A stretch of DNA of 64,000 nt from Vibrio diabolicus (lineage in GTDB: Bacteria > Pseudomonadota > Gammaproteobacteria > Enterobacterales > Vibrionaceae): the NCBI GenBank assembly GCA_001048675.1, contig CCKK01000002.1, forward strand, positions 806,001 to 870,000, read 5' to 3'. The notes beneath the pieces are model-generated. The model worked only from the letters and a program-made list of their open reading frames with translations, made no database searches and was not told the origin of the DNA. Shown one piece after another: positions 27,532 to 37,768 of the stretch. Each line of letters begins with the position of its first letter. The first letter of the stretch is position 1. A program made the position numbers and the translations under genes.

Positions 27532-29490
27532 ATGTCATTACGAGCAAAGCTTATTTGGCCAATTTTGGTCTTTATAACGGCTATCTTTGTTATCTCAAAA
27601 GGTTATACCTCGTATACTGCATACCAATCGTCTAAGCATGAGTTGGTCGAACAAACGAGAAAGTTGATTAACAATGTTTCTTTCTCAATTAAAGATGCGC
27701 TAACGACAAAGAACAAGCAAAAAGCTCAAACTACTCTCATCAACTTTTTAAACCAGCCGAATGTTACGCGGGTCAAACTTTACGACCAAGATGATCAACC
27801 TTTCGTTGTTCTTGAAGGAGGTGGGGTATCAGCTCCCGTCCCTAATCAAACTGAAAGAAGCAAGTTACACGCGCTAGGTTATGTCTTATCTGCCAAATTT
27901 CTTTATGTTCTAGAGCCAATTATTCACGATGGTCGTGTCATTGGCAGTATGAGGGTTACGCTTTCCCATCGTCCAATCATAGAAGCCCAACAATCTTTAC
28001 TTCGAGATGGTGCTGTACTTCTTCTGTTGCTGTTCGCTGGTGGCACTATCTTTTACATAAGTATCGATAGGCTTGTTCTCAAACCTGTTATAGAACTGAG
28101 TCATACGATAGAGAGTGTGACACACGGACAAAATACGGATACTCAAGTTCGCTATTACTCCAAGGATGAAATTGGAGAACTCGCACATTCCTTCAATCAA
28201 ATGATGAACAAGTTAACAACACGCGAGAAACAGCAGCAACATTCATTAGAAATGTTAGAACAAAAGCGGGCGTTTTCAGAAGAAGTCATTGAATCTATTC
28301 AACATGCATTAGTTATTACCGACAACTTCGGGCGTGTTATTTACTGTAATACTGCGACTCGGCAGATATTTCAAAAAAAGTCAGAGGAACTTGAGCATGC
28401 CAATATCCGTGATCTAATTAAAACGAAAACACCGAATGAGCTGAGCCAAATCCTAAGTAGGGGGTTAGAGTGCGATGACATTCACCTCAAAAATGCAGAC
28501 AACGAACAGCAGTTGAGTTTAACCAGTCGTCGTTTGTCCACACATGGACACTTATTGTTTTCGATTCAAGATATCACCGAAATTGAAGAGGCCATGAGCA
28601 GGCAGCGTGTTGCGGGGCGTGTTTTTGAGAGCAGCCAAGATGGCCTCATCGTTCTTAATCATCGAGGTGTTATCACAATGGCTAACCCTGCGGTCACTAA
28701 GTTAGTTGGACTAGAGATGGATCAGCTTATTGGGAAGTCATTTATCCAAACACTTAAGTGGCGCAAGTTGCAGGAAATGATGCCTAGCATCATTGAATCG
28801 ATAGAAAACTACGGGGTATGGCAAGGGGAAGTTATTGAACAGAACCATCTTGGCCAGTTTGTGCCGATGTTTGCAAGGGTTAATCGTATCGTTAAGTGTG
28901 AAGACAATGGGTTCTACGACCTAGTCATTGTTCTTACCGATCTTTCTGATGCAAAAGAGATGGAACGACTTGAGTACTTAGCTCATCACGATGCACTAAC
29001 GGGGTTAGCGAATCGCTCCAAGTTCCATTTAGAGTTGGAAGAATTAGTACAACGGTCGGGATACTTACGTGACGAATTTGCGGTGCTTTACCTCGATCTC
29101 GATGGTTTTAAAGAGGTTAATGATACCTATGGACATGACGCAGGTGATGAAGTTCTGAAAAAAGTAGCCGAGCGTCTAACATCTGCGACTCGACATAGTG
29201 ATTTAATCGCAAGACTTTCGGGTGATGAATTTGTCATGTTGGTTAATCCTGCCAACCAAAAAGTCGTCACCCGAATTGCAGAACAACTGCTCGAAAGCGT
29301 ATGCACACCAATCGAGTACAAAGGTAACTCGCTCAAGGTTGGCGTTAGCATCGGCGTAAAATTGGTCGGCGTTAATGAGCGAGATGCCACTCGAGTGTTA
29401 AAAAGTGCAGATACTGCAATGTATCAAGCTAAAAAAGCCGGAAAAGGCCAAGCAATATTAATGGGATGTGAATTGCAGGAGACAGTTTAA
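27532..29490 (+). CDS. membrane diguanylate cyclase: periplasmic sensor, HAMP, PAS-PAS, GGDEF
   Basis: A 652-residue protein: helix near residue 10-30, periplasmic sensor (35-155), second helix (160-180), HAMP (185-235, ending EIGELAHSFNQMMNKL), two PAS domains (about 255-360 and 370-480) and GGDEF domain (485-645). The cyclase signature reads SGDEF, which is compatible with activity, and an RxxD inhibitory site (RHSD) lies just before it. It should make c-di-GMP in response to a periplasmic signal. Start is ATG 27532 with AGGA 7 bases upstream; an in-frame TTG at 27511 is less likely. galE follows 54 bases later. Confidence 0.92.
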   Translation: MSLRAKLIWPILVFITAIFVISKGYTSYTAYQSSKHELVEQTRKLINNVSFSIKDALTTKNKQKAQTTLINFLNQPNVTRVKLYDQDDQPFVVLEGGGVSAPVPNQTERSKLHALGYVLSAKFLYVLEPIIHDGRVIGSMRVTLSHRPIIEAQQSLLRDGAVLLLLLFAGGTIFYISIDRLVLKPVIELSHTIESVTHGQNTDTQVRYYSKDEIGELAHSFNQMMNKLTTREKQQQHSLEMLEQKRAFSEEVIESIQHALVITDNFGRVIYCNTATRQIFQKKSEELEHANIRDLIKTKTPNELSQILSRGLECDDIHLKNADNEQQLSLTSRRLSTHGHLLFSIQDITEIEEAMSRQRVAGRVFESSQDGLIVLNHRGVITMANPAVTKLVGLEMDQLIGKSFIQTLKWRKLQEMMPSIIESIENYGVWQGEVIEQNHLGQFVPMFARVNRIVKCEDNGFYDLVIVLTDLSDAKEMERLEYLAHHDALTGLANRSKFHLELEELVQRSGYLRDEFAVLYLDLDGFKEVNDTYGHDAGDEVLKKVAERLTSATRHSDLIARLSGDEFVMLVNPANQKVVTRIAEQLLESVCTPIEYKGNSLKVGVSIGVKLVGVNERDATRVLKSADTAMYQAKKAGKGQAILMGCELQETV

Positions 29491-29544
29491 ATCGTAACGT
29501 CAAAGCTTTAAACTAAACCCATTCGCGTCAGAAGGAATGATAAA

Positions 29545-30561
29545 ATGAAAGTACTTGTTACGGGTGGTATGGGCTATATCGGTAGCCATACATGTATTCA
29601 AATGATCGAAGCTGGTATGACGCCAGTGATTCTAGATAACCTGTACAACAGTAAGTCTACGGTCTTAGAGCGCATTGAAAAGGTATGTGGCGTAAAGCCA
29701 ACCTTCATCCAAGCCGATATCAGAGATAAATCGACAATGGTAGAGGTTCTAAAATCGAACGATATAGAAGCGGTTATCCATTTTGCAGGTTTAAAGGCCG
29801 TCGGTGAGTCCGTAGCAAAACCTCTAGAGTATTATGACAACAATGTGAATGGCACTTTGGTATTGGTTGATGCAATGCGCGAAGCTGGAGTTAAATCGTT
29901 GGTATTTAGCTCCTCAGCAACTGTCTATGGCGATCCTGCTTCTGTTCCAATCACAGAAGACTTTCCAACTAGCGCAACTAACCCTTACGGACGCAGTAAA
30001 TTAATGGTGGAAGAGTGTTTAACAGACTTCCAAAAGGCGAATCCAGATTGGAGCATCACACTTCTTCGTTACTTTAACCCTGTAGGTTCACATCCAACAG
30101 GTGAGTTAGGTGAAGATCCTCAAGGTATTCCAAATAACCTAATGCCGTTTGTTTCTCAAGTTGCGGTGGGCCGCCGAGAGTTCCTCTCTGTATTCGGTAG
30201 CGACTACCCAACGAAAGATGGCACCGGCGTGCGTGACTACATTCATGTGATGGACTTATCCGATGGTCACGTCGCTGCTTTGGAAAAAGTAGGTAACAAA
30301 GCTGGGCTTCATGTCTACAACCTTGGCACTGGCAATGGCTACAGTGTGCTTGAAATGGTGAAAGCATTTGAAACCGCAAGTGGTAAAAATGTTCCATACC
30401 AACTTGTTGAACGTCGTCCAGGCGATATTGCGGAGTGTTGGGCTGATCCATCAAAAGCAATGAATGAGTTAGGTTGGAAAGCGTCTCGTACTCTAGAGGA
30501 AATGACTGGTGATACATGGCGTTGGCAATCTAACAACCCTCAAGGTTACCCAGACGCCTAA
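29545..30561 (+). CDS. galE: UDP-glucose 4-epimerase GalE
   Basis: A 338-residue short-chain dehydrogenase-type epimerase: NAD loop VTGGMGYIGSHT near residue 5, catalytic Ser in FSSSATVYG near residue 123, and the YxxxK pair in NPYGRSKLMVEE near residue 149. It interconverts UDP-glucose and UDP-galactose, feeding galactose use and LPS or exopolysaccharide synthesis. No galK or galT is adjacent, so a polysaccharide role is plausible. Good ribosome site AGAAGGA before the ATG and an intrinsic terminator after the stop. Confidence 0.96.
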   Translation: MKVLVTGGMGYIGSHTCIQMIEAGMTPVILDNLYNSKSTVLERIEKVCGVKPTFIQADIRDKSTMVEVLKSNDIEAVIHFAGLKAVGESVAKPLEYYDNNVNGTLVLVDAMREAGVKSLVFSSSATVYGDPASVPITEDFPTSATNPYGRSKLMVEECLTDFQKANPDWSITLLRYFNPVGSHPTGELGEDPQGIPNNLMPFVSQVAVGRREFLSVFGSDYPTKDGTGVRDYIHVMDLSDGHVAALEKVGNKAGLHVYNLGTGNGYSVLEMVKAFETASGKNVPYQLVERRPGDIAECWADPSKAMNELGWKASRTLEEMTGDTWRWQSNNPQGYPDA

Positions 30562-30583
30562 TCTTGATTTACATAATAATAAC

Positions 30584-30611
30584 AAAAAGACGCATAATTG
30601 CGTCTTTTTTG
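30584..30611 (+). terminator. terminator after galE
   Basis: AAAAAGACGC pairs with GCGTCTTTTT around a 6-base loop and ends in six T residues, 20 bases after the galE stop. Confidence 0.9.
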
Positions 30612-30732
30612 ATCCAAATCGGAAAAAATCGTAAATTACTGGTTAAAAGGTAGCAAGTCTATATAGAGCTGTTAAACTATGTCCGACTCTTAATTTGGGT
30701 TATAAATTTTCTCATAGCTATTGGGGTAGTTC

Positions 30733-30927
30733 ATGGAACTCGGTCTGATCATCACTTTTATCATTGCAGCAGCAGTAATGGTGAAAAAAGAAGATGGCAA
30801 AACAGTAAACTTTCATTTTTCTATACTTTTCTTTACTATTTTTGAAATGAAAGCCATAAAAAAGCCAGCATTAAGCTGGCTTTTGTGTTTTTTGGAGGCT
30901 TTAGAACTCGTATTTAGCTGTAATTGA
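30733..30927 (+). CDS. possible small membrane protein (weak)
   Basis: A 64-codon frame starting at ATG with GGGG upstream. The first 16 residues (MELGLIITFIIAAAVM) form a convincing membrane helix followed by a charged KKEDGK stretch. Its 3' part runs through the hutA terminator hairpin and into the hutA coding end, which argues against the full frame being conserved. Either a short genuine membrane peptide or chance. No function proposed. Confidence 0.3.
   Translation: MELGLIITFIIAAAVMVKKEDGKTVNFHFSILFFTIFEMKAIKKPALSWLLCFLEALELVFSCN
30857..30885 (-). terminator. terminator of the heme receptor gene
   Basis: AAAGCCAGC and GCTGGCTTT flank a 5-base loop; on the minus strand the stem runs into six T residues, 16 bases after the receptor stop. 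Confidence 0.88.
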
Positions 30928-32982
30928 CCAGTTCCGCCCAGCTTGAGTCAGATCTTTGTTTTCTGTCTGAAGGTCACGCACATCATTCCAATTGTAGTAC
31001 TCTTCATCTGTCACGTTGAACAGACCTGCTCGCAACGTAAGGTCTTTAATAGGTTTGTAGTACGCGGTGATATCTACAACCGTAGCTGCGGAGATAGGCA
31101 ACACTTTATCGTCATTTATGTCGCTTTTATCTTTAGAAGCGGTGTAGTTAATGGTTAACTTGGTTCCCCAGTTTTGTTCTGAATCGTAATTTAAACCAGC
31201 GACAAGGTTCCAAGGGTTAACACTGTTTAGTGGATTATTGTTTCCATCTTCACCTTCCGTATATGCCGCTGCTACACGAGAGCTAAATCCTTCGATTGGC
31301 ATGAACTTGTTCCACGAAAGTTGGTTTGAAAACTCAATTCCTTTAATTGTCGCTTTGCCAATATTTACGTACTGCAGAATCGCAGGGTCAGTCACAGGAG
31401 TCCAAGTGCCAGAGACGGTTTTACTTTCGATGAAGTTGTCGTAATCGCTGTAGAAAACTGACACTTCACTGCTAGAAATGTCATTATTATGTCGCCAACC
31501 AAATTCGTACGAAATGCTGTCTTCTGCTTTTAAATCAGGATTTGGCTTAAAAATATAGCCATGCATTGGGTTGCCGAAGGAGTAGTACAACTCTTGGAAA
31601 TCTGGAGCACGGAAACCTTGGCTGATTTGCGCGAATAAACGATGTTGTTCATTAAGCTTATAAACAGAACCTAAGCGGCCTGTAAATGCAGAATCAGAAA
31701 ACTTTTTGTAGTCGCTAGCCGCGTTACCACTTGGGTTGCTGCTTGTGTCACCTGGATCGGTTTCAAATGCATCCCACCGTACGCCTGGGGTAATCGTAAA
31801 GTTACCTACCGTAATTTCGTCTTGTAAAAAGAGCCCGTAACGACGCTCGCTCGCAGAAGGGATATAGAAAATTTCTTTGTTTGCGCTTGCACTGTTGTAC
31901 TCTTTGTTAACGTTCTTAATGTCTTTATCACTGAAGGATACACCGTACACAAAGTAATGCTCTGTACTACCAAGCATGAGATATTTGTCGAACTGAGAAT
32001 CAAACTGGTAACCTTCATCCTCGTAGATGTAGTCTTTACGTTGGTTATTCTGACCTTTAACACGATCAGTAATACCGTTTTCTTCTTTGCTAAGCCAATC
32101 TAGTTGCCAGGTAAGCGAGTCCGCTACGGCCGTTTGCATCTCCCAAATATGTTTTATACCAACTTGATATTGTTCTGTTACATCTTCACTTGTTGCATTT
32201 GTATAACCGTTGTAAGACTGCTTTCCGTTGCCTTTGTTGCGAATATAATTCCCATTGAACTCAACACGATGTGCATCATTGAGTTGGTACTGAAGCTTAA
32301 CCAGTAAGTTGTTCGCTTCTGTATCTGCATCTGCTAGATCTCCAAAGTTATCCAGTTCATTGCCGTCGCGACGCGTATAAGCAAGTAAAGATTCCAAGTC
32401 GCCAGTTTTGTGCGCTAATGCCACAGATTCACTGAATGTATTGTCTTCGGAAGAGTAGTTGAACTTCGCATGGCCACCAAAGTTACGACCCTTAAGGAAA
32501 TCAGCCGGATCTTTAGTTTCAAATGCAACAATGCCACCAATTGCGTCAGAACCATGTAGAGACGATGCTGCACCTTTTACAATTTCAACCGCTTTTATTA
32601 GGTCGGTATCCACGTTAACGCGAGCAGAGTTAATGAACGTATTCCCTGATTCGAACTGGTTACCTTGAGATACGCCGTCCACAAGAACTTTAATTCGATT
32701 GCCTTCGATGCCACGGATATTGATACTCTGGACACCTTGGCGAGAGTTTGTCTTAACCGTGACTCCTGGCGTGTACTCAAAGAGATCACCTAAGCCAGTG
32801 ACCATGCTTTCTTCGATGTTCTTATCAGTAACGACCGCAACAGAAGCAGCAGTGTCTTCGATTTGGCTATTAGTACGAGTCGCAGTCACGACCACTTCAT
32901 TGAAGGTTGAATGATCTTCAGCGTAGGCACCTTGGGATAGTGCAATCAGAATAGAGGCTGACAAAATTGTTTTTTTATACAT
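30901..32982 (-). CDS. hutA: TonB-dependent heme/hemoglobin receptor HutA/HupA
   Basis: A 693-residue outer-membrane receptor. Signal peptide ending GAYAED, TonB-box region (FNEVVVTATR), plug domain (about 40-160) and 22-strand barrel ending in an aromatic strand (WSITAKYEF). FRAPDFQELYY followed by NPDL matches the FRAP/NPNL box region of heme receptors. It moves heme across the outer membrane with TonB energy. A palindromic Fur-type site lies about 60 bases upstream and a divergent LysR gene follows, the arrangement of V. vulnificus hupA/hupR and the V. cholerae hutA locus. The ATG at 32982 was chosen over TTG three codons earlier. Confidence 0.93.
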   Translation of the reverse strand: MYKKTILSASILIALSQGAYAEDHSTFNEVVVTATRTNSQIEDTAASVAVVTDKNIEESMVTGLGDLFEYTPGVTVKTNSRQGVQSINIRGIEGNRIKVLVDGVSQGNQFESGNTFINSARVNVDTDLIKAVEIVKGAASSLHGSDAIGGIVAFETKDPADFLKGRNFGGHAKFNYSSEDNTFSESVALAHKTGDLESLLAYTRRDGNELDNFGDLADADTEANNLLVKLQYQLNDAHRVEFNGNYIRNKGNGKQSYNGYTNATSEDVTEQYQVGIKHIWEMQTAVADSLTWQLDWLSKEENGITDRVKGQNNQRKDYIYEDEGYQFDSQFDKYLMLGSTEHYFVYGVSFSDKDIKNVNKEYNSASANKEIFYIPSASERRYGLFLQDEITVGNFTITPGVRWDAFETDPGDTSSNPSGNAASDYKKFSDSAFTGRLGSVYKLNEQHRLFAQISQGFRAPDFQELYYSFGNPMHGYIFKPNPDLKAEDSISYEFGWRHNNDISSSEVSVFYSDYDNFIESKTVSGTWTPVTDPAILQYVNIGKATIKGIEFSNQLSWNKFMPIEGFSSRVAAAYTEGEDGNNNPLNSVNPWNLVAGLNYDSEQNWGTKLTINYTASKDKSDINDDKVLPISAATVVDITAYYKPIKDLTLRAGLFNVTDEEYYNWNDVRDLQTENKDLTQAGRNWSITAKYEF

Positions 32983-33040
32983 TGGCTTCAATACCTTAGA
33001 TCCATAATAGGTAACAACAAACGGGATACTAATAGATCTA

Positions 33041-33066
33041 AATGGTAATTACTATCATTACCATTG
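33041..33066. promoter_or_regulatory. Fur-type operator between hutA and the LysR gene
   Basis: AATGGTAAT and ATTACCATT form a perfect 9-bp inverted repeat around TACTATC. This resembles a Fur site (AT-rich dyad) and is placed 60 bases before hutA, where iron repression is expected. The exact Fur match is approximate. Confidence 0.7.
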
Positions 33067-33214
33067 TCGTTTGTGGTTTTATCTTGAGTAGAACTCTTAG
33101 GTTATGAGCATTTCTAGTCTTTAGTTATCAGTGTGTTATATTGTTTAACGTTAGTTCTTGATAAGATCATCCAAATACAATCAATGTGACAGAAATCACA
33201 TTAAGAGAGGCCAT

Positions 33215-34102
33215 GTGCAGAGTCCAATTACGTTAGAAGCGCTCCATATTCTGGATGCCATTGACCGAAGAGGGAGTTTTGCAGCTGCTGCGAGTGAGTT
33301 AGATAGAGCCCCGTCATCACTGAGCTACCAGATACAGAAACTCGAGCAAGACTTAGACATCATTATCTTCGATCGCTCTGGCCACAAAGCCCATTTTACT
33401 GAAGCAGGAAAGCTCATCCTTGAAAGAGGACGAGCCATTTTACAAGCCAGTGAAAAGTTAGTGAATGATGCAACGTTATTGGCGAATGGTTGGGAACTGG
33501 ATATTACCATTGCCTTTGATGGCATTATTCCTATATCCAATTTCTTCCCTATGGTTGATGCATTGGCTGAAGTCAGCTCAACACGAGTCAGACTGCAAGA
33601 AGAGATCTTGGCTGGTAGCTGGGAATCGCTGAATACAGGTAGAGCGGATTTACTGATTTGCCCATCACTGGATACACTTCCTCAAGAAGTCAAATCAGAA
33701 AAAATTGGTAAGATGAGCATGTTTTGGGTAGCGGCAGCTGATCACTATGTTCACAAGCGTAGTGGTAAGTTTGATGAGGCGGCGCGAGAAAAGTACCGAA
33801 TCATTGCCATTGCAGACACTGCACGCGAACAACCCGCGCTCTCAATTAATATCATTCAAAAACAGCCTCGCTTGACCGTCACCAACTTTACGGCAAAAGT
33901 AGATGCGCTCACTGCAGGTTTAGGCATTGGTACGTTACCAAGCCAAATTGCACAACCTTTGATTGATAGTGGCGTATTGAAGCGAATCGAAGGTACAGAA
34001 GAGCAGCCGATGGATATTATCTTAGCATGGCGCCGAAATACCATGGGTGAGGCGAAATCCTGGTGTATTCAATACTTGAAAAAGAATTGGAAACTAAAGT
34101 AA
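33215..34102 (+). CDS. hupR: LysR-type regulator, HupR-like
   Basis: A 295-residue LysR protein: N-terminal winged helix (LEALHILDAIDRRGSFAAAASELDRAPSSLSYQIQKLEQDL in consecutive blocks) and a C-terminal effector domain. The start is taken at GTG 33215, giving MQSPITLEALHIL; GAGAGG is 4 bases upstream and there is no nearer ATG in frame. It is divergent from the heme receptor gene. HupR of V. vulnificus is a LysR activator of hupA in the same position, so I infer that role. The family is certain, the inferred target fairly likely. Confidence 0.85.
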   Translation: MQSPITLEALHILDAIDRRGSFAAAASELDRAPSSLSYQIQKLEQDLDIIIFDRSGHKAHFTEAGKLILERGRAILQASEKLVNDATLLANGWELDITIAFDGIIPISNFFPMVDALAEVSSTRVRLQEEILAGSWESLNTGRADLLICPSLDTLPQEVKSEKIGKMSMFWVAAADHYVHKRSGKFDEAAREKYRIIAIADTAREQPALSINIIQKQPRLTVTNFTAKVDALTAGLGIGTLPSQIAQPLIDSGVLKRIEGTEEQPMDIILAWRRNTMGEAKSWCIQYLKKNWKLK

Positions 34103-34178
34103 CAACGTAACTTTTACTTCTTAGGTTCCCATTGCTTATCTAATCTAAGAAGTAAAGTTATCGCTAATGCTTTATTTT

Positions 34179-36813
34179 TCAATTTAAAGGGAGCACCATA
34201 TCTGCCGTACCATCGGCAAACTGAACATCGACTTCAAATCCCAGGTTTTGAGCTAACATCAACATCCCTCTGTTTGTAGGCATGGTCATTCCAGACATTT
34301 GCTTTGTGCCTTTAATCTTGCAATAGCTGATAATTTTCTGCATCAGCACTTTACCTAAGCCTTTTCCTTTCAAATCTGAACGAACCAAAATAGCAAACTC
34401 AGCATCACTATTATCTGGTGTAATCAATGCGCGGGCTACGCCTATGATAGACGGTCCGTCGGTATTAAACGCTACCGCAACAAACGCCATTTCGCGGTCA
34501 TAGTCGATTTGAGTGAAGTTTGCCAAAGCCTCATGGTTGAACTCACCAACCTCAGAAAAGAAACGCTTATAGAGATCTTCTTTCGATACGCTATTAATGA
34601 ATTGAGCATGTAGCGGCTCATCTTCAGGCAGGATAGGGCGAAGCAGGATAGGTTGGCCATCTCGAAGCGTTACAGTTTCGACAAATTCTGCCGGGAAAGG
34701 ACGAATCGCCAGACGTTTTTGCGCATCTCCATCGTATTTACACAGTGTGATGTCCGCATCGAGGATAGTTAAATCGCTTCCCGATACTAATACTGGATGG
34801 ATATCCAGCTTTTGTATTTCTGGTAACTCAACTGCCATTTGGGAGATACGAACCAAGAACTTCGACAACTCAGTAATATCGAGCGCATCTTTGTGTTTCT
34901 GCAGGCGAATCTTTCCAGACTTTAGGGCAACAACGACAAGGTAGCGCGCAAGCGTCATGTTCAAAGGAGGAAGTGCAGCGACGGCATCTTGGGCTATATT
35001 CCACTCAGAGCCGCCTTGACCAAGCAAGATCACTGGTCCAAAGACTTTATCTACTGCAATACTAATCCGTAGCTCTTCAGCGCTGCCGAGCTTTGCCATC
35101 CCTTGTACCAAGAGCCCATGTACATTGGCGGAAGGGTAACTGAGCTTTACGGTATCTAAAATGGATAGCGCTGCGTTGGAAACTTCTCGACTGTTTCTTA
35201 AATTTAGAGCGACACCGTGAACATCCGATTTATGAGGAATGTCTGGAGAACGCAATTTAACCGCAACAGGGTATCCAATATTTTCTGCCATATGAACAGC
35301 TTCAATGTCGTCAGATGCAATCCATGTTGGCAGAACATTAAACCCGAACAGCTTAAATAATGGACTGGTTTGATGCGTATCCAAGGTAACTGTGTTTTTA
35401 TCCAGTAGTCGTTCATTTACCCATTCTTTTGCAGAACTCACACTTCCAGAGTGCAATGGCTCTGCCGTCGTTGGCGTTTCCATTAATTGCTTCTGGTTTC
35501 GTCGATACTCAACCAAATGCATATATGCAACGACCGCACTTTCCGGCGTTCGATAGGTTGGAATGCCAGCTTGAGTAAATGCCAATCGTGCCTCTCTCGA
35601 CGTTTGTTCTCCTGACCAGTTGGTCAAGATATTAAAATGCTTATGCCGAGGGTGAGCCTTGATAGCCTCAATAACAGCTTGAGCAGTTTCAAGAGGGTCG
35701 GAAACCGCAGAAGGACTATGCATAATCAAGATTGCATCTGCACAGTCGTTATTCATCAGTGCGTTAATGGTATCAATGTAGCGTTTTTTTGTTTGCGTCA
35801 CCAGACAGATCAATCGGATTTCGAGCGCGCCAGTTGGACGGGAGTACAGTTTGTAATTGCGCAATAGAGGCGTCATCAAGTGTTGCGAGCTGGCCACCAC
35901 GTTCAATCAAAGTATCAACGGACATAACTGCAGGGCCGCCGCCATTGGTGATGATCGCTAAACGCTCCCCACGAAGTGGCACAGAATGCGTGAGTGTTTC
36001 TACCGCAGCGAATAACTCATGCGTATTGCTGACTCGTAACATACCAGTTCGACGGATGGCAGAATCGTAAATTACATCAAGCGTATCACCATCTTGCTGT
36101 TCGAAAGTATTCATCTCTTTAGAGCGGCCCGCTTTTAATACCAATATACGGCGGTTACGTGAAGCAGCTCGCGCAGCAGACATAAATCGTCGAGCATCCT
36201 GGATATTATCCACATAAAGCAGAATAGCTTCCGTATTCCCATCCATACTTAAGTAATCAAGCAAATCTGCAAAATCGATATCCTGTCCGCGTCCAATCGA
36301 AATGAACGAAGAAAAGCCAATATTCTTATCATTTGCCCAGTCTAACACTGTGGTACAAACCGCCGCAGATTGTGAGATGAACGCAATTTTTCCGGGCTTA
36401 GCCGCAACAGGAGAAAACGTGCAGTTAAAACTGTGCCAAGGCAAGATAATACCTAAGCTGTTCGGTCCTAAAACTCGAATATTCAATGATGAAATATTTA
36501 AAGGCTTAGCGTCATCAGAAATAACAATCGCAAACGGCGTGCCTCTCTCATCTAACTCTTTAAGCAGTTGCTCGTTGCGTGAAACGTTCGTACATAAAAT
36601 CGCAATATCTGGCGTATAGGGTAGAGAAGCCACATCAGGGTAGGCTATAACTCCGGATACCGCTTTGTATCGCGGCGTTACTGGCATAATCGCGCCACCA
36701 AATCCACTTTGTAGAAGGTTACGCATAACGACATGCCCTGCTCGCAATGCTTTTTGAGATGCACCAATAACGGCCACAGAGTTGGGTTTAAAGAGTTTAT
36801 GTAGTTTATTCAT
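34179..36813 (-). pseudogene. pat: protein lysine acetyltransferase Pat (CoA-ligase-like + GNAT), frameshifted
   Basis: Two frames add up to an 877-residue Pat/YfiQ-type protein. The first (36813 to about 35790) is the CoA-binding and succinyl-CoA-ligase-like part (SVAVIGASQKALRAGHVV). The second (about 35784 to 34179) carries the remaining ligase part, the ATP-grasp domain and the C-terminal GNAT domain (LKGKGLGKVLMQKII). They join at NPIDLSGDANKK then RYIDTINALMN when one base is removed from the A7 run (T7 at 35784-35790). Pat acetylates metabolic enzymes such as acetyl-CoA synthetase and responds to carbon status. The frame break is probably an assembly artefact, but as written the protein is split before the ATP-grasp domain. 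Confidence 0.88.
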
Positions 36814-37049
36814 GCTGACTCCTAGCCGTTTGCAAGTAACGTTTGCCTATCGGTTTCATATCAATCATAAACGAATAATTTATTGATAAAACGCCTTCAG
36901 ACCAGACATTGCATAAAATGTGGACGATGCTTATGGAGTTTGTGTTATTCATCACATCAAAATCACAGATTATTGTATTTGATGCTTGATAAACGGCCCT
37001 GCTATCGGCATGATTTATCGTAATATTTATCCAGAGCATTTGTTACTTC

Positions 37050-37619
37050 ATGAAAAAAATCGCAATCATCGGCTTGTCAGTCCTGCTTTCTGCTTGTGCA
37101 TCTGAAACTTACATCACAGACGTAACTTCTGAAAGTTATCGAGAGGACTACAAATCAGATCGTATCTCTAAGCCAATTATGGCGTCTGAAAACGCTATAG
37201 TAGAAAAAGACGTACAACCAACTGTTGTGAAAATGACGGCAAAGCCTGAAGAGAAGAAAGTAGTCAAGCTAACGCCAAAAGAGCAGGCGAAGCCAGTTAA
37301 GATCGTACCACCGAGTAAAAAGCAAGCAGGTATTCAACGATTCGGCTATACCATTCAAGTCGCGGCTGTGGGTAGCCAAGCGAAAGTCGATCAGTTTGCA
37401 AATAAGCTGCCACAGAACGGTCAGCCAATTTGGGAAAACTACAAAGTCATCAACGGTACTAAGTGGTTCTCAGTTTTATACGGAGACTACGCAACAAGCG
37501 CGGAAGCCAAGCAAGCGATTTCGACTTTGCCTGCTCAATTTCAGCAGTTAAGACCATTTGTTAAAAGCATTGACGCCATTAAAAACTCAGCTTACCCAAC
37601 GCTTAACAAATTAAACTAA
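37050..37619 (+). CDS. SPOR-domain lipoprotein
   Basis: A 189-residue lipoprotein with lipobox LLSAC near residue 15, a basic, lysine- and proline-rich linker (about 50-105) and a C-terminal SPOR domain (GYTIQVAAVGSQAKVDQFANKL to the end). SPOR domains bind denuded peptidoglycan, often at the septum, so a role in cell-wall remodelling is probable. It precedes ddl, as in V. cholerae (VCA0573-0572), which fits a cell-wall theme. ATG 37050 has only a weak ribosome site. An intrinsic terminator separates it from ddl. Confidence 0.88.
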   Translation: MKKIAIIGLSVLLSACASETYITDVTSESYREDYKSDRISKPIMASENAIVEKDVQPTVVKMTAKPEEKKVVKLTPKEQAKPVKIVPPSKKQAGIQRFGYTIQVAAVGSQAKVDQFANKLPQNGQPIWENYKVINGTKWFSVLYGDYATSAEAKQAISTLPAQFQQLRPFVKSIDAIKNSAYPTLNKLN

Positions 37620-37625
37620 CACATC

Positions 37626-37654
37626 AAATAAGGGAGCGAATAGCTCCCTTATTT
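37626..37654 (+). terminator. terminator after the SPOR lipoprotein gene
   Basis: AATAAGGGAGC pairs with GCTCCCTTATT around a 5-base loop and is followed by TTATTTG. Confidence 0.85.
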
Positions 37655-37768
37655 ATTTGTTCAAATCCTACTCGAACAAAATTCCTCACACTAAAATTAC
37701 TGTACGTCACACTTCAAAGGTTTATCATAATAAATAGTATCTTTTGTAGGTCACGGAAAGATTGATTC

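Noticed and set aside
34179..35906. 575-aa protein as a complete stand-alone acetyltransferase
   Set aside because: Its first 40 or so codons are the out-of-frame shadow of the upstream pat frame; the real product is a fusion across the T7 run.
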